DNA from: Alteromonas portus | Lineage (GTDB): Bacteria; Pseudomonadota; Gammaproteobacteria; Enterobacterales; Alteromonadaceae | Reading direction: 5' to 3' | Length of the DNA: 64,000 nt | NCBI RefSeq assembly: GCF_005117025.1 | Contig: NZ_SWCO01000012.1 | Span: 124,001 to 188,000, forward strand | Part shown: positions 9,964 to 16,650 of the stretch, in pieces | How the letters are laid out: each line of letters starts with the position of its first letter | Position numbering within the stretch: position 1 is the stretch's first letter | Program-made: the position numbers and the translations under genes | Notes under the pieces: model-generated | The model's input: the letters and a program-made list of their open reading frames with translations, nothing else | Told to the model about the DNA's origin: nothing | Database searches by the model: none

Positions 9964-9978
9964 ATAGGATTGACCTAT
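9964..9978 (-). promoter_or_regulatory. Candidate OxyR operator upstream of katG
   Basis: ATAG-N7-CTAT (ATAGGATTGACCTAT) is an exact core of the classical OxyR element ATAGnTnnnAnCTAT, differing at the inner T. It lies about 57 bp before the katG start codon. The second element that should lie one turn away is degenerate. The assignment rests on motif plus target gene. Confidence 0.55.
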
Positions 9979-10084
9979 GGAGTTACGCTGTCACGTTATC
10001 ATTTGATACTAAATCAGCGTTCTTCAAGCATAGTCAAAGTTCTACGCTTCGCCATAACTTAAAGCATTAAATCACAACGCGAGC

Positions 10085-10417
10085 ACTTGCCCACAAATTC
10101 CAATAGCGGTAAGCCTCTAAGCTTTTTCTCATGGCTGAGAGCCACAAAATATTAAAGGGTTATGCTTATGCTACAGTTAAAGGTATTGCTGCAGATTCAG
10201 GGGAAATCAGGCTTTTTAATGTAATGAAATTCCGTTCTCTTAATTAAATTGAACACACCTCCATTCAAAATCGCCAACAGCGTATGCCTAAATTAGTCGT
10301 GGTTTGCCAAAGGAGGATACAAACAAACCTTCCGTACAGTTAAAAAGTCGCTTCGACCTTTTTACACTTTAAAGGTCCCAATTCTTGGGGCTTTTATTAA
10401 TAAATTAAGGATGACTT
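10085..10417. other. Gene-free stretch with two hairpins ahead of the bacteriocin-like peptide
   Basis: AT-rich, with no supported gene. It contains a perfect Shine-Dalgarno-like AGGAGGA (10311-10317) with no start codon at usable distance. Two terminator-like hairpins follow: AAAAAGTCG/CGACCTTTTT (10342-10363) and AAAGGTCCCA/TTGGGGCTTTT (10371-10395). They may be the remains of a further small gene or a transcript leader that attenuates the downstream peptide. Confidence 0.35.
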
Positions 10418-10588
10418 ATGCAAGAGTTAAATGTAGAAGAGGTAACATAAGTGTCTGGAGCAATGAGTGACTGGACCTCTGGAGGCATGGCAGTAATAGG
10501 CCTTGGGATTGCCGGAGGTCCAGCTACAGGTATATTCGGACTCGCTGTCGGCGGAGCAATGATGTTCATTGGCTATTTCGACGAGTAA
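10418..10588 (+). pseudogene. Bacteriocin/microcin-like precursor peptide with in-frame TAA in the leader
   Basis: From the ATG at 10418, preceded by AAGGA at 6 bp, the frame reads MQELNVEEVT-stop-VSGA and then a 41-residue Gly/Ala-rich core beginning MSDWTSGGMAVIGLG and ending FIGYFDE. The leader matches the double-glycine type of class II bacteriocins and microcins (E-L-x-x-E-E-V-x-x-V-S-G-G/A, cleavage after GA). Only the codon at 10448-10450 is TAA where a sense codon such as CAA would restore a complete 56-residue precursor. The core is hydrophobic with GxxxG-like spacing (GLGIAGG, GLAVGG), typical of membrane-active peptides. The stop is followed directly by GTG, so re-initiation could still make a leaderless peptide. 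No peptidase-containing ABC exporter is in the window. A probable immunity gene follows. Call: nonsense-interrupted precursor, or stop suppressed in the cell. Confidence 0.62.
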
Positions 10589-10596
10589 GAAGTGAT

Positions 10597-10624
10597 AAAA
10601 GCTCACCTTTGGGCGAGCTTTTAA
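10597..10624 (+). terminator. Terminator after the bacteriocin-like peptide
   Basis: AAAAGCTC (10597-10604) pairs with GAGCTTTT (10615-10622) around a short loop, 8 bp after the peptide's stop. It separates the peptide from the following small membrane gene, which is probably reached by read-through. Confidence 0.7.
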
Positions 10625-10650
10625 TATCCACCTAATTAGGATAAAACACT

Positions 10651-10866
10651 ATGAAACATAAGAAATTGGCTGATTTCACTTACCTTGTTTTGATCTTTAC
10701 AACGTTCATCGCCTCCTACTTTAAAGATAGCGATTCTTTTTTTTACACATTTACCGTACTAACGCTGGGTTATATAGTCATTCTTCAGCATGGCATTATT
10801 CAACGTTTGGATTTCAACGAAGCTCCCCTCTATGTGGGTAATAAATCTATAAATACAGAAAAATGA
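10651..10866 (+). CDS. Small two-helix membrane protein, possible bacteriocin immunity protein
   Basis: A 71-residue protein of unknown family. It has a basic N-terminus (MKHKKLADF), two hydrophobic stretches at about residues 9-24 and 31-50, a Ser/Asp turn between them and a polar C-terminal tail. AGGA lies 9 bp before the ATG. It is the next gene after the bacteriocin-like peptide, on the same strand and 62 bp downstream. Its size and topology fit immunity proteins of class II bacteriocins, which are usually encoded immediately after the toxin. That role is inferred from context alone; I recognise no sequence family. It is intact, unlike the peptide gene. Confidence 0.6.
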   Translation: MKHKKLADFTYLVLIFTTFIASYFKDSDSFFYTFTVLTLGYIVILQHGIIQRLDFNEAPLYVGNKSINTEK

Positions 10867-10940
10867 GATTTTGGGCTGAGAGAAGTTTTGTTAAGTAAAC
10901 TTGCACCAAAAACGCCGTCGCAATGGCTACAAAGATGCAA

Positions 10941-11020
10941 CAAAAAAGGCTGGATAGCTAAGGTCGTTTGAGACCTTAGCTATCCAGCCTTTTCAAGCGG
11001 ATGCTAATGCATCCGCTTCA
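10941..11020 (-). terminator. Tandem terminators downstream of mdh
   Basis: Two consecutive hairpins follow the mdh stop in the leftward direction. The first is AAGCGGATGC/GCATCCGCTT (10995-11018). The second is a perfect 22-bp stem with arms 10944-10965 and 10972-10993 and loop GTTTGA, followed leftward by TTTTTTG. The second is an unusually long intrinsic terminator. Confidence 0.9.
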
Positions 11021-11027
11021 AGCACTA

Positions 11028-11966
11028 TTAGCCGTTTACGAAGTCAACGCCTAGCTTGATGTCACCACGTAGGCCTTCAAGCATGTCGTTTTTCGCTTTT
11101 TCTTCAAATGCGCTTAGCTCGCCGTATGGCAAGATTTCTTCAACACCGTTTGCGCCAAGGCGAACTGGGTGTGCAAAGAATGCTGCGTCGTCGCTGTCGT
11201 CAGTTTGTACATAAGTGTACTCAACAACGTTCTCGCCTTGCATTGCTGCAACTAGAGATAAACAGAAACGTGCTGCTGCTTGACCCATTGATAGGGTTGC
11301 AGAGCCGCCGCCCGCTTTAGCTTCAACAACTTCGGTACCCGCATTTTGGATACGAGTTGTTAGGCTAGCAACTTCTTCGTCTGTGAACTCTACACCTTCA
11401 ACTTGTGAAAGAAGAGGAAGGATAGTTGTACCAGAGTGACCACCGATTACCGGTACGTGCACAGAAGATACGTCTACACCTTTAAGTTCAGCAACAAACG
11501 TTTCAGCACGGATAACGTCTAGTGTCGTTACACCGAAAAGCTTGTTCTTGTCGTAAACGCCTTTTGCTTTTAGCGTTTCAGCTGCAATAGCAACAGTAGT
11601 GTTAACTGGGTTAGTGATGATACCAACACACGCGTTCGGGCAGTTATCAGCTACACCTTCGATTAGGTTTTTAACAATGCCGGCGTTGATGTTGAACAGA
11701 TCAGAACGATCCATACCTGGCTTACGAGGCATACCAGCTGGAATTAGAACAACGTCTGCTCCAGTTAGTGCATCAGCTAGGTCATCTTTACCGTGACCGG
11801 TTACTTTTACCGCAGTGGGGATGTGGCTCAAATCAACGGCAACACCAGGAACAACTGGCGCTACGTCGTAAAGCGCTAAATCTGAACCTGCTGGCAATTG
11901 TGTTTTCAACAACAAAGACAGCGCCTGACCAATACCACCGGCAGCACCTAACACGGCTACTTTCAT
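11028..11966 (-). CDS. mdh: Malate dehydrogenase (NAD+)
   Basis: Interconverts malate and oxaloacetate in the TCA cycle, in the cytoplasm. 312 residues, the same size as the E. coli enzyme. The Rossmann loop GAAGGIGQ is at residues 7-14. The substrate arginines R81 and R87 lie in GMPRKPGMDR, and the catalytic pair D150 and H177 with R153 lies in TLDVIRAETF and VIGGHSGT. All occupy the positions known for the family. The ATG at 11966 is preceded by GGAG about 7 bp upstream. Divergent from argR with 237 bp between them, the same arrangement as mdh/argR in E. coli. Confidence 0.98.
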   Translation of the reverse strand: MKVAVLGAAGGIGQALSLLLKTQLPAGSDLALYDVAPVVPGVAVDLSHIPTAVKVTGHGKDDLADALTGADVVLIPAGMPRKPGMDRSDLFNINAGIVKNLIEGVADNCPNACVGIITNPVNTTVAIAAETLKAKGVYDKNKLFGVTTLDVIRAETFVAELKGVDVSSVHVPVIGGHSGTTILPLLSQVEGVEFTDEEVASLTTRIQNAGTEVVEAKAGGGSATLSMGQAAARFCLSLVAAMQGENVVEYTYVQTDDSDDAAFFAHPVRLGANGVEEILPYGELSAFEEKAKNDMLEGLRGDIKLGVDFVNG

Positions 11967-12085
11967 ACCATTTCTCCTATGGGATTACTTCACGTATTTA
12001 AACGGAACGTCACACTAATGCAACGCGGGGGAAAACTCAATCACCGGATCGTCTTATTAACGTTATTTATGGCGATTTTATGTCG

Positions 12086-12112
12086 ATATTCATTATCATG
12101 AATGATTATGCA
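12086..12112. promoter_or_regulatory. Candidate ArgR (ARG) box between mdh and argR
   Basis: TGAATGATTATGCA (12099-12112) differs by one base from the TGAAT-N4-ATTCA core of ARG boxes. It is preceded by an overlapping ATTCAT-TATC-ATGAAT inverted repeat. The position about 95 bp before argR fits the autoregulation known for this repressor. The call is motif-based only. A TATAAT at 12162-12167 could be the argR -10 element, but no good -35 is visible. Confidence 0.42.
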
Positions 12113-12203
12113 AAGAAATTGCGCAAAGTCTACCTGTACGGCACAATAAGCGCATACTAAATATAATTCCTAACGATAACCCTTAAAAAAGAAAAGAGCG
12201 CTA

Positions 12204-12668
12204 ATGGCAAACGCAAAACAAGAGCAACTCATCAAGGCTTTTAAAGAAATTCTTAAAGCGGAAAGTTATGGTTCGCAGGGCGAGATTGTTGATGCTTTAA
12301 AAGCTCAAGGTTTTGACAATATCAGTCAATCTAAAATCTCTAGAATGCTAAGCAAGTTCGGTGCAGTAAGAACCCGCAATGCTAGAGGCGACATGGTGTA
12401 CTGCTTGCCTCCAGAACTAGGTATGCCTACCGCTAAAAGCCCTCTCAAGCAATTGGTGCTAGACATAGTTCACAACAACGTCATGGTTATAATAAGAACG
12501 AGTCCTGGTGCTGCTCAGCTTATTGCCCGGTTATTAGATTCGTTAAGCAAGAAAGATGGCGTACTAGGCACTATTGCAGGCGACGACACAATTTTTATTG
12601 CTCCTGCCGATGTAACGAGAATTGAAGAATTAAGACAGCGAGTTGAAGACTTGTTTGAAAATGTCTAA
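12204..12668 (+). CDS. argR: Arginine repressor ArgR
   Basis: Hexameric arginine-dependent DNA-binding regulator of arginine biosynthesis and catabolism. 154 residues, normal length. The N-terminal winged helix, about residues 1-75, contains the recognition part SQSKISRMLSKFGAVRTRN. The C-terminal oligomerisation and arginine-binding domain has the family motif GTIAGDDTIFIAP near residue 132. A GAGCG precedes the ATG by about 3 bp, so the ribosome-binding site is modest. Divergent from mdh. A candidate ARG box in the shared intergenic region suggests self-repression. The stem-loop that follows (12703-12724) carries its T-run on the other strand and is therefore not its own terminator. Confidence 0.96.
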   Translation: MANAKQEQLIKAFKEILKAESYGSQGEIVDALKAQGFDNISQSKISRMLSKFGAVRTRNARGDMVYCLPPELGMPTAKSPLKQLVLDIVHNNVMVIIRTSPGAAQLIARLLDSLSKKDGVLGTIAGDDTIFIAPADVTRIEELRQRVEDLFENV

Positions 12669-12694
12669 CCAATTCAAATCAACTATTACATATT

Positions 12695-12724
12695 AAAAAA
12701 AAGCCGCTAATAAAAATTAGCGGC
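12695..12724 (-). terminator. Intrinsic terminator pointing leftward, with no leftward gene upstream of it
   Basis: GCCGCTAAT (12703-12711), loop AAAA, ATTAGCGGC (12716-12724). On the plus strand no T-run follows, but read leftward the stem ends in eight consecutive T. It therefore terminates a leftward transcript arising between 12725 and 13113, where no gene is apparent. Confidence 0.7.
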
Positions 12725-13113
12725 AAGGGAATTTGTACCAGGGAGATACAAATAAACACACCCCATTAAATTACCAAATCTCTTCTACTTTTTGTGCAAA
12801 GAAAAGTAAATTGCATGTAAAACATCACTTTTCAAAACAGACACTTAACACAAAAAAATCCATCTATGATGTTTTTACTCGCGGCAAGTTCAAATTTTTA
12901 ATTCATAATTAAGTATAGCACCGTAAATATCTTTTCAGGCAGAGTAAATTCAAAGTAAAAACTGTCAATAATAAACAAATGAGCGCCCGCTCAAATTGAT
13001 TATCCCCCCGACAAAAGGCTTAATTCTCTCGACAAATTACATCTGTCAAAAATTTATAATAATCACCATCCACTTTTCGTTTTTACACAAAGTGGTGGAA
13101 CGGGGAATTTAAG
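12725..13113. other. Gene-free region upstream of a TonB-dependent receptor
   Basis: About 390 bp of AT-rich sequence. It contains ATTTGTA/TACAAAT (12731-12753), a leftward -10-like TATACT (complement of 12912-12917), a palindrome TGAGCG-CC-CGCTCA (12980-12993), a rightward TATAAT (13055-13060) and a leader hairpin CCACTTT/AAAGTGG (13070-13095) just before the receptor's ribosome-binding site. Confidence 0.5.
12980..12993. promoter_or_regulatory. Palindromic operator-like site upstream of TonB receptor
   Basis: TGAGCG-CC-CGCTCA is a perfect 6-bp inverted repeat around 2 bp, the style of many TetR-family operators. It lies 62 bp upstream of the TATAAT and about 120 bp before the receptor start. 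The regulator is not in the neighbourhood and is unknown. Confidence 0.4.
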
Positions 13114-15714
13114 ATGTTTAAAAATAAAAAACTTAGTTTAGCGGTAAAGCAAAGCTTGTTAATTACCAGTGTTATGGGTGTAACAACGTCGCTCACTGCT
13201 AATGCTCAAACGACTGAAGAAAATACTGAAGCACCCATTGAGAAAATCCAGGTTACAGGATCTCACATTAAGCGCGTTGATTTAGAATCAGTTTCACCAG
13301 TTACTGTTATTACAGCGGAATCAATCAAGTTATCTGGAGACACCACTGTCGCAGACGTTTTACGCAATTCGTCGATAAACACGTTTGGGTCATTTAGAGG
13401 GCAATCAGGTTATGGTAGCGGTGCCTCTGCTTCAAGTGAGGTAAACCTGCGCGGCTTAGGTGCTGGCGCAACCTTGGTACTGATGGATGGTCGTAGGTTA
13501 CCAGGCTTAGGTTACGACGGCGGCTCGTCGTCTGATATGTCTATGATCCCCATGTCTATTGTTGAACGCATAGAAATTTTACGCGATGGCGCTTCTGCTA
13601 TTTACGGGTCAGATGCCGTTGCTGGTGTAATCAACATCATTACTAAAAAAGAGTTTGATGGTGTTGAGTTTGGCTATAACTTTGAAGATCCGGGCGTAGA
13701 CGGCGGCAACAGCAGCCAATACAACTTTGCAGCAGGCTTAACCAGTGATAGAGGCAGTATTGTTTTCATTGCAGAGCACGCCAACACTCAAGAAGTAACC
13801 GATGTAGCAGTAAACGGTGATTTTGCAGATGGCAGCTATTCAACCTATAGTCCAGTTGCCAACTTTTTAGGTGATAGCGCTGACACCTTCGCATATAACA
13901 CCGACCTTTGTGGTGAAGTAACCGATACGTCCATTGAATCTGATCGTTGCGGTTACTATTACGGTAACTCTACTTGGTTGTATGGCGCATCTGAAAAGAA
14001 CTCGATCATGACAAAGATCGCGTACGAACTTACCGACTCCATTACATTCAACAGTCGTTTTTCTGCGCAACAAACGTCAACCGACACTCGTTATGCCGCT
14101 ACCCCTGTGTCTACGTCTTCTGTAACTATAGATTCAGACAACGCGATGAACCCATACGGCGAAGACGGCAATATTTACTTCAGAACCGCTAGTCTAGGCA
14201 CCCGTGACACGACCACAGAGAAAACCACGTTTGAGTTAGTTACCGGGCTAGAGGGCTATTCAAGCTTTGCAGGAAACGATTGGGACTGGCAGATAAACTA
14301 TCAGCGCACAAATGCCAAAGAAGAAGTTTTTAACTATAACTTAGTTAACGATACCGTCGTGCAAGACCTTATTGATACAGAACAGTTAGACCTTTTCAAC
14401 GTTCAAGGCTTGAGCACAGAAGACTGGTCTAGCTACAACGCTGAACTTTTAGACCTAGCACGACATACAGGGACTTACCAGTCTACACAAAAGCGTGACA
14501 TTATTGATGCCAGCATTTCAGGTGAAGTGTTTGCAAACGACTTTATGCGAGTTAGCGCTGTTGTGGGTGCGGAATATTCACACTTAGATTTTGAACAGAT
14601 ATCAGACCCTGAATCAGGTTTGGGTTTCATTTCAGGTGGCTCGGGCGGCGATGATGTCTATGCAACGCGTAAGCGCCAGTCATATTTTACCGAGGTAGCA
14701 ATTGAGCTTCCGCATGATGTAGAGATATCAGGCGCACTTCGTTATGACGGCTACGAGCTTGAGGGTGATACCGGCGCTGAAATAAGTACAGCAGACTTTT
14801 CTGATACCGTACCTAAACTAGGCATAAGCTGGCGACCTTCAGAGTCATTGTTACTGCGCGCCAGTTGGGGTGAAGCATTCAGAACGCCAACAATGAGTGA
14901 AATGTTTGCGTCAATTTCCTATAGCTTCCCATCAGCTTACGATACCTATTACTGCGATACTCAAGGTAATGCAGACTCTGATACAAGCTACTGTTCTACT
15001 ACACAGCAGCACCTAACCTACTACGGCGGTAATCCGAACTTAAAGCCTGAAAATTCAGAGTCATTGACCCTAGGTCTAGTGTATGACGTAACCGACGATT
15101 TTTCTGTTGAGCTGTCATACTATCAATACGACTACGAAAACAAAATTGAAGATATCGACGTAGATGATTTGATAGCAGCAGATCTTGACGGTACTTCTAG
15201 TAATATCGTTCGCGACAGCAACGGACAAATATTATCGATTACATCTGGCTACACTAATTACGCTCAAGTAAAAACAAGCGGACTAGATTTAACGGCTGAT
15301 TATCGTGTACCCACATCTATTGGTGAATTTGGCGTGAACTTAGAGCTTTCTCACGTAATAAGTTATGAAGAAGAAGGTATTGAGTGGTCGGGAGAACTAT
15401 TTTACCCAGACAATAGAGGCAACGTTACCTTAGACTGGAATGATGGCGATAAGTGGACAGCATCATGGAGAACACTATTTATTGGCTCTCATGGCGATAC
15501 TTACTACGATTATTACCAGTATGCTGATAACTATTTTAAACATAACGTGACGGTTTCATATCAAGTTAACGAGAACTTGTTGATGTCAGCGGGTATCAAT
15601 AATGTGACGGATGAATTAATCGAATACGATCCGGGCGTATGGCGCGGTTATGACGATGCTTTATACGATCCTCTAGGTCGAACATTGAATTTGAGACTTC
15701 AGGCTAGCTTTTAA
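13114..15714 (+). CDS. TonB-dependent outer-membrane receptor
   Basis: Outer-membrane barrel that imports a substrate using energy from TonB. 866 residues. The signal peptide covers residues 1-31 (cleavage after SLTANA). A TonB-box-like EKIQVTGSHIKR follows at about 43-54, then the plug domain (about 60-175) with SEVNLRGLGAGATLVLMDG and IEILRDGASAIYGSDAVAGV. The barrel runs to the C-terminus, ending in the typical aromatic LRLQASF. The plug style (VTGSHIKR, ATLVLMDGRRLP) is common among Alteromonas and Xanthomonas receptors for carbohydrates or peptides, but the substrate cannot be named. GGGGAA precedes the ATG. No transport or degradation partner is adjacent, and the gene ends at its own terminator. 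Confidence 0.93.
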   Translation: MFKNKKLSLAVKQSLLITSVMGVTTSLTANAQTTEENTEAPIEKIQVTGSHIKRVDLESVSPVTVITAESIKLSGDTTVADVLRNSSINTFGSFRGQSGYGSGASASSEVNLRGLGAGATLVLMDGRRLPGLGYDGGSSSDMSMIPMSIVERIEILRDGASAIYGSDAVAGVINIITKKEFDGVEFGYNFEDPGVDGGNSSQYNFAAGLTSDRGSIVFIAEHANTQEVTDVAVNGDFADGSYSTYSPVANFLGDSADTFAYNTDLCGEVTDTSIESDRCGYYYGNSTWLYGASEKNSIMTKIAYELTDSITFNSRFSAQQTSTDTRYAATPVSTSSVTIDSDNAMNPYGEDGNIYFRTASLGTRDTTTEKTTFELVTGLEGYSSFAGNDWDWQINYQRTNAKEEVFNYNLVNDTVVQDLIDTEQLDLFNVQGLSTEDWSSYNAELLDLARHTGTYQSTQKRDIIDASISGEVFANDFMRVSAVVGAEYSHLDFEQISDPESGLGFISGGSGGDDVYATRKRQSYFTEVAIELPHDVEISGALRYDGYELEGDTGAEISTADFSDTVPKLGISWRPSESLLLRASWGEAFRTPTMSEMFASISYSFPSAYDTYYCDTQGNADSDTSYCSTTQQHLTYYGGNPNLKPENSESLTLGLVYDVTDDFSVELSYYQYDYENKIEDIDVDDLIAADLDGTSSNIVRDSNGQILSITSGYTNYAQVKTSGLDLTADYRVPTSIGEFGVNLELSHVISYEEEGIEWSGELFYPDNRGNVTLDWNDGDKWTASWRTLFIGSHGDTYYDYYQYADNYFKHNVTVSYQVNENLLMSAGINNVTDELIEYDPGVWRGYDDALYDPLGRTLNLRLQASF

Positions 15715-15725
15715 TTGATATAAAC

Positions 15726-15756
15726 AATCGCCCCTTAATAAGGGGCGATTTAAAAT
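15726..15756. terminator. Terminator after TonB-dependent receptor
   Basis: AATCGCCCCTTA (15726-15737) and TAAGGGGCGATT (15739-15750) form a perfect stem 12 bp past the receptor stop. The T-run is short, so it may serve both convergent genes weakly. Confidence 0.75.
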
Positions 15757-15774
15757 GATCATTACTAAAACTAT

Positions 15775-16458
15775 TTAAGCCAGTAGCTTAATGAGCGCGT
15801 CTGCCGCTGGGCGTGAAGACGGTGGATTCTGCCCAGTTACCAACAAACCATCAGTACACACTTTTACGGCGAAATCGTCAGCACTTTCATATTTTCCGCC
15901 CTTTTTAACCAGTTCATCTTCAACCAGATAAGGTACTACATCGGTAAGTTCCATTGCCGCTTCTTCGCTGTTTGAGAATCCAGTTACCTGCTTACCATCA
16001 ACCAAATATTTGCCATCTGACGTTTTAACGTCTTTCAGCACAATAGGTGCGTGGCATACTGCTCCAACAGGCTTTTTCGCTGCAATTGTGTCTTCGATTA
16101 ACTTAATCGAGTGCGCGTTATCAGAAAGATCCCATAACGGACCATGGCCACCGGGGTAAAATACAGCGTCAAATTCATCAGCACGCACGTCTTCAAGCGG
16201 TATGGTCGACGCCATTGCACTTCGCGCCAATTCATCTTTTGTATAACGCATAGCGTCATCTGTCATTGCATCATCCGCTAAACTATTGGGGTCGATAGGT
16301 ACTTGGCCGCCCATTGGCGACGCAAGCGTTATCGTATAGCCTTGGTCTTTAAATGCGTAATATGGCGCTGCGAACTCCTCTAACCACATGCCGGTTTTCT
16401 TGCCCGTATCACCCATAATTTCGTGAGACGTCATTACCATAAGCATACGCTTTGTCAT
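15775..16458 (-). CDS. DJ-1/PfpI family protein (type 1 glutamine amidotransferase-like, Hsp31-like)
   Basis: A 227-residue cytoplasmic protein of the DJ-1/PfpI superfamily. The nucleophile elbow is visible as GAVCHAPIV, with C135 and H136. A conserved acidic residue precedes it in MWLEEFAAPYY (E27/E28), and the YPGGHGPLWDL segment forms the usual loop. Relatives of this size include class I Hsp31-type proteins with chaperone, glyoxalase III-like or stress roles; I cannot choose between these. The strong AAGGAGG at 5 bp before the ATG decides the start. Single gene between two TonB receptors, with no functional link evident. Confidence 0.88.
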   Translation of the reverse strand: MTKRMLMVMTSHEIMGDTGKKTGMWLEEFAAPYYAFKDQGYTITLASPMGGQVPIDPNSLADDAMTDDAMRYTKDELARSAMASTIPLEDVRADEFDAVFYPGGHGPLWDLSDNAHSIKLIEDTIAAKKPVGAVCHAPIVLKDVKTSDGKYLVDGKQVTGFSNSEEAAMELTDVVPYLVEDELVKKGGKYESADDFAVKVCTDGLLVTGQNPPSSRPAADALIKLLA

Positions 16459-16579
16459 AAGCCCTCCTTGCGAGCATTTAAGAATTTAGTGTCAATTTCT
16501 TCGGACAACTCGCGTACTTAGATCATTAAAATAACGGAGGATCGTTTGATTACATAATGGTGAGATTAATGGCAAGCAT

Positions 16580-16614
16580 AAAAAAGTGCCACTTCCTGTT
16601 AAGGAGAGTGGCAC
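16580..16614 (-). terminator. Terminator of the large TonB-dependent receptor
   Basis: GTGCCACT (16586-16593) pairs with AGTGGCAC (16607-16614). Leftward the stem is followed by six T. It lies 37 bp past the receptor stop codon. Confidence 0.85.
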
Positions 16615-16650
16615 CTAACACTACAAATTGTAGTTAGTGTTTACTACTTC

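Noticed and set aside
10132..10248. 38-codon open frame starting MAESHKIL upstream of the bacteriocin-like peptide
   Set aside because: No ribosome-binding site, no leader or family pattern; chance frame in AT-rich sequence.
12703..12724. Hairpin as the terminator of argR
   Set aside because: On the argR strand no T-run follows; the T-run is on the opposite strand, so it cannot be the ordinary argR terminator.
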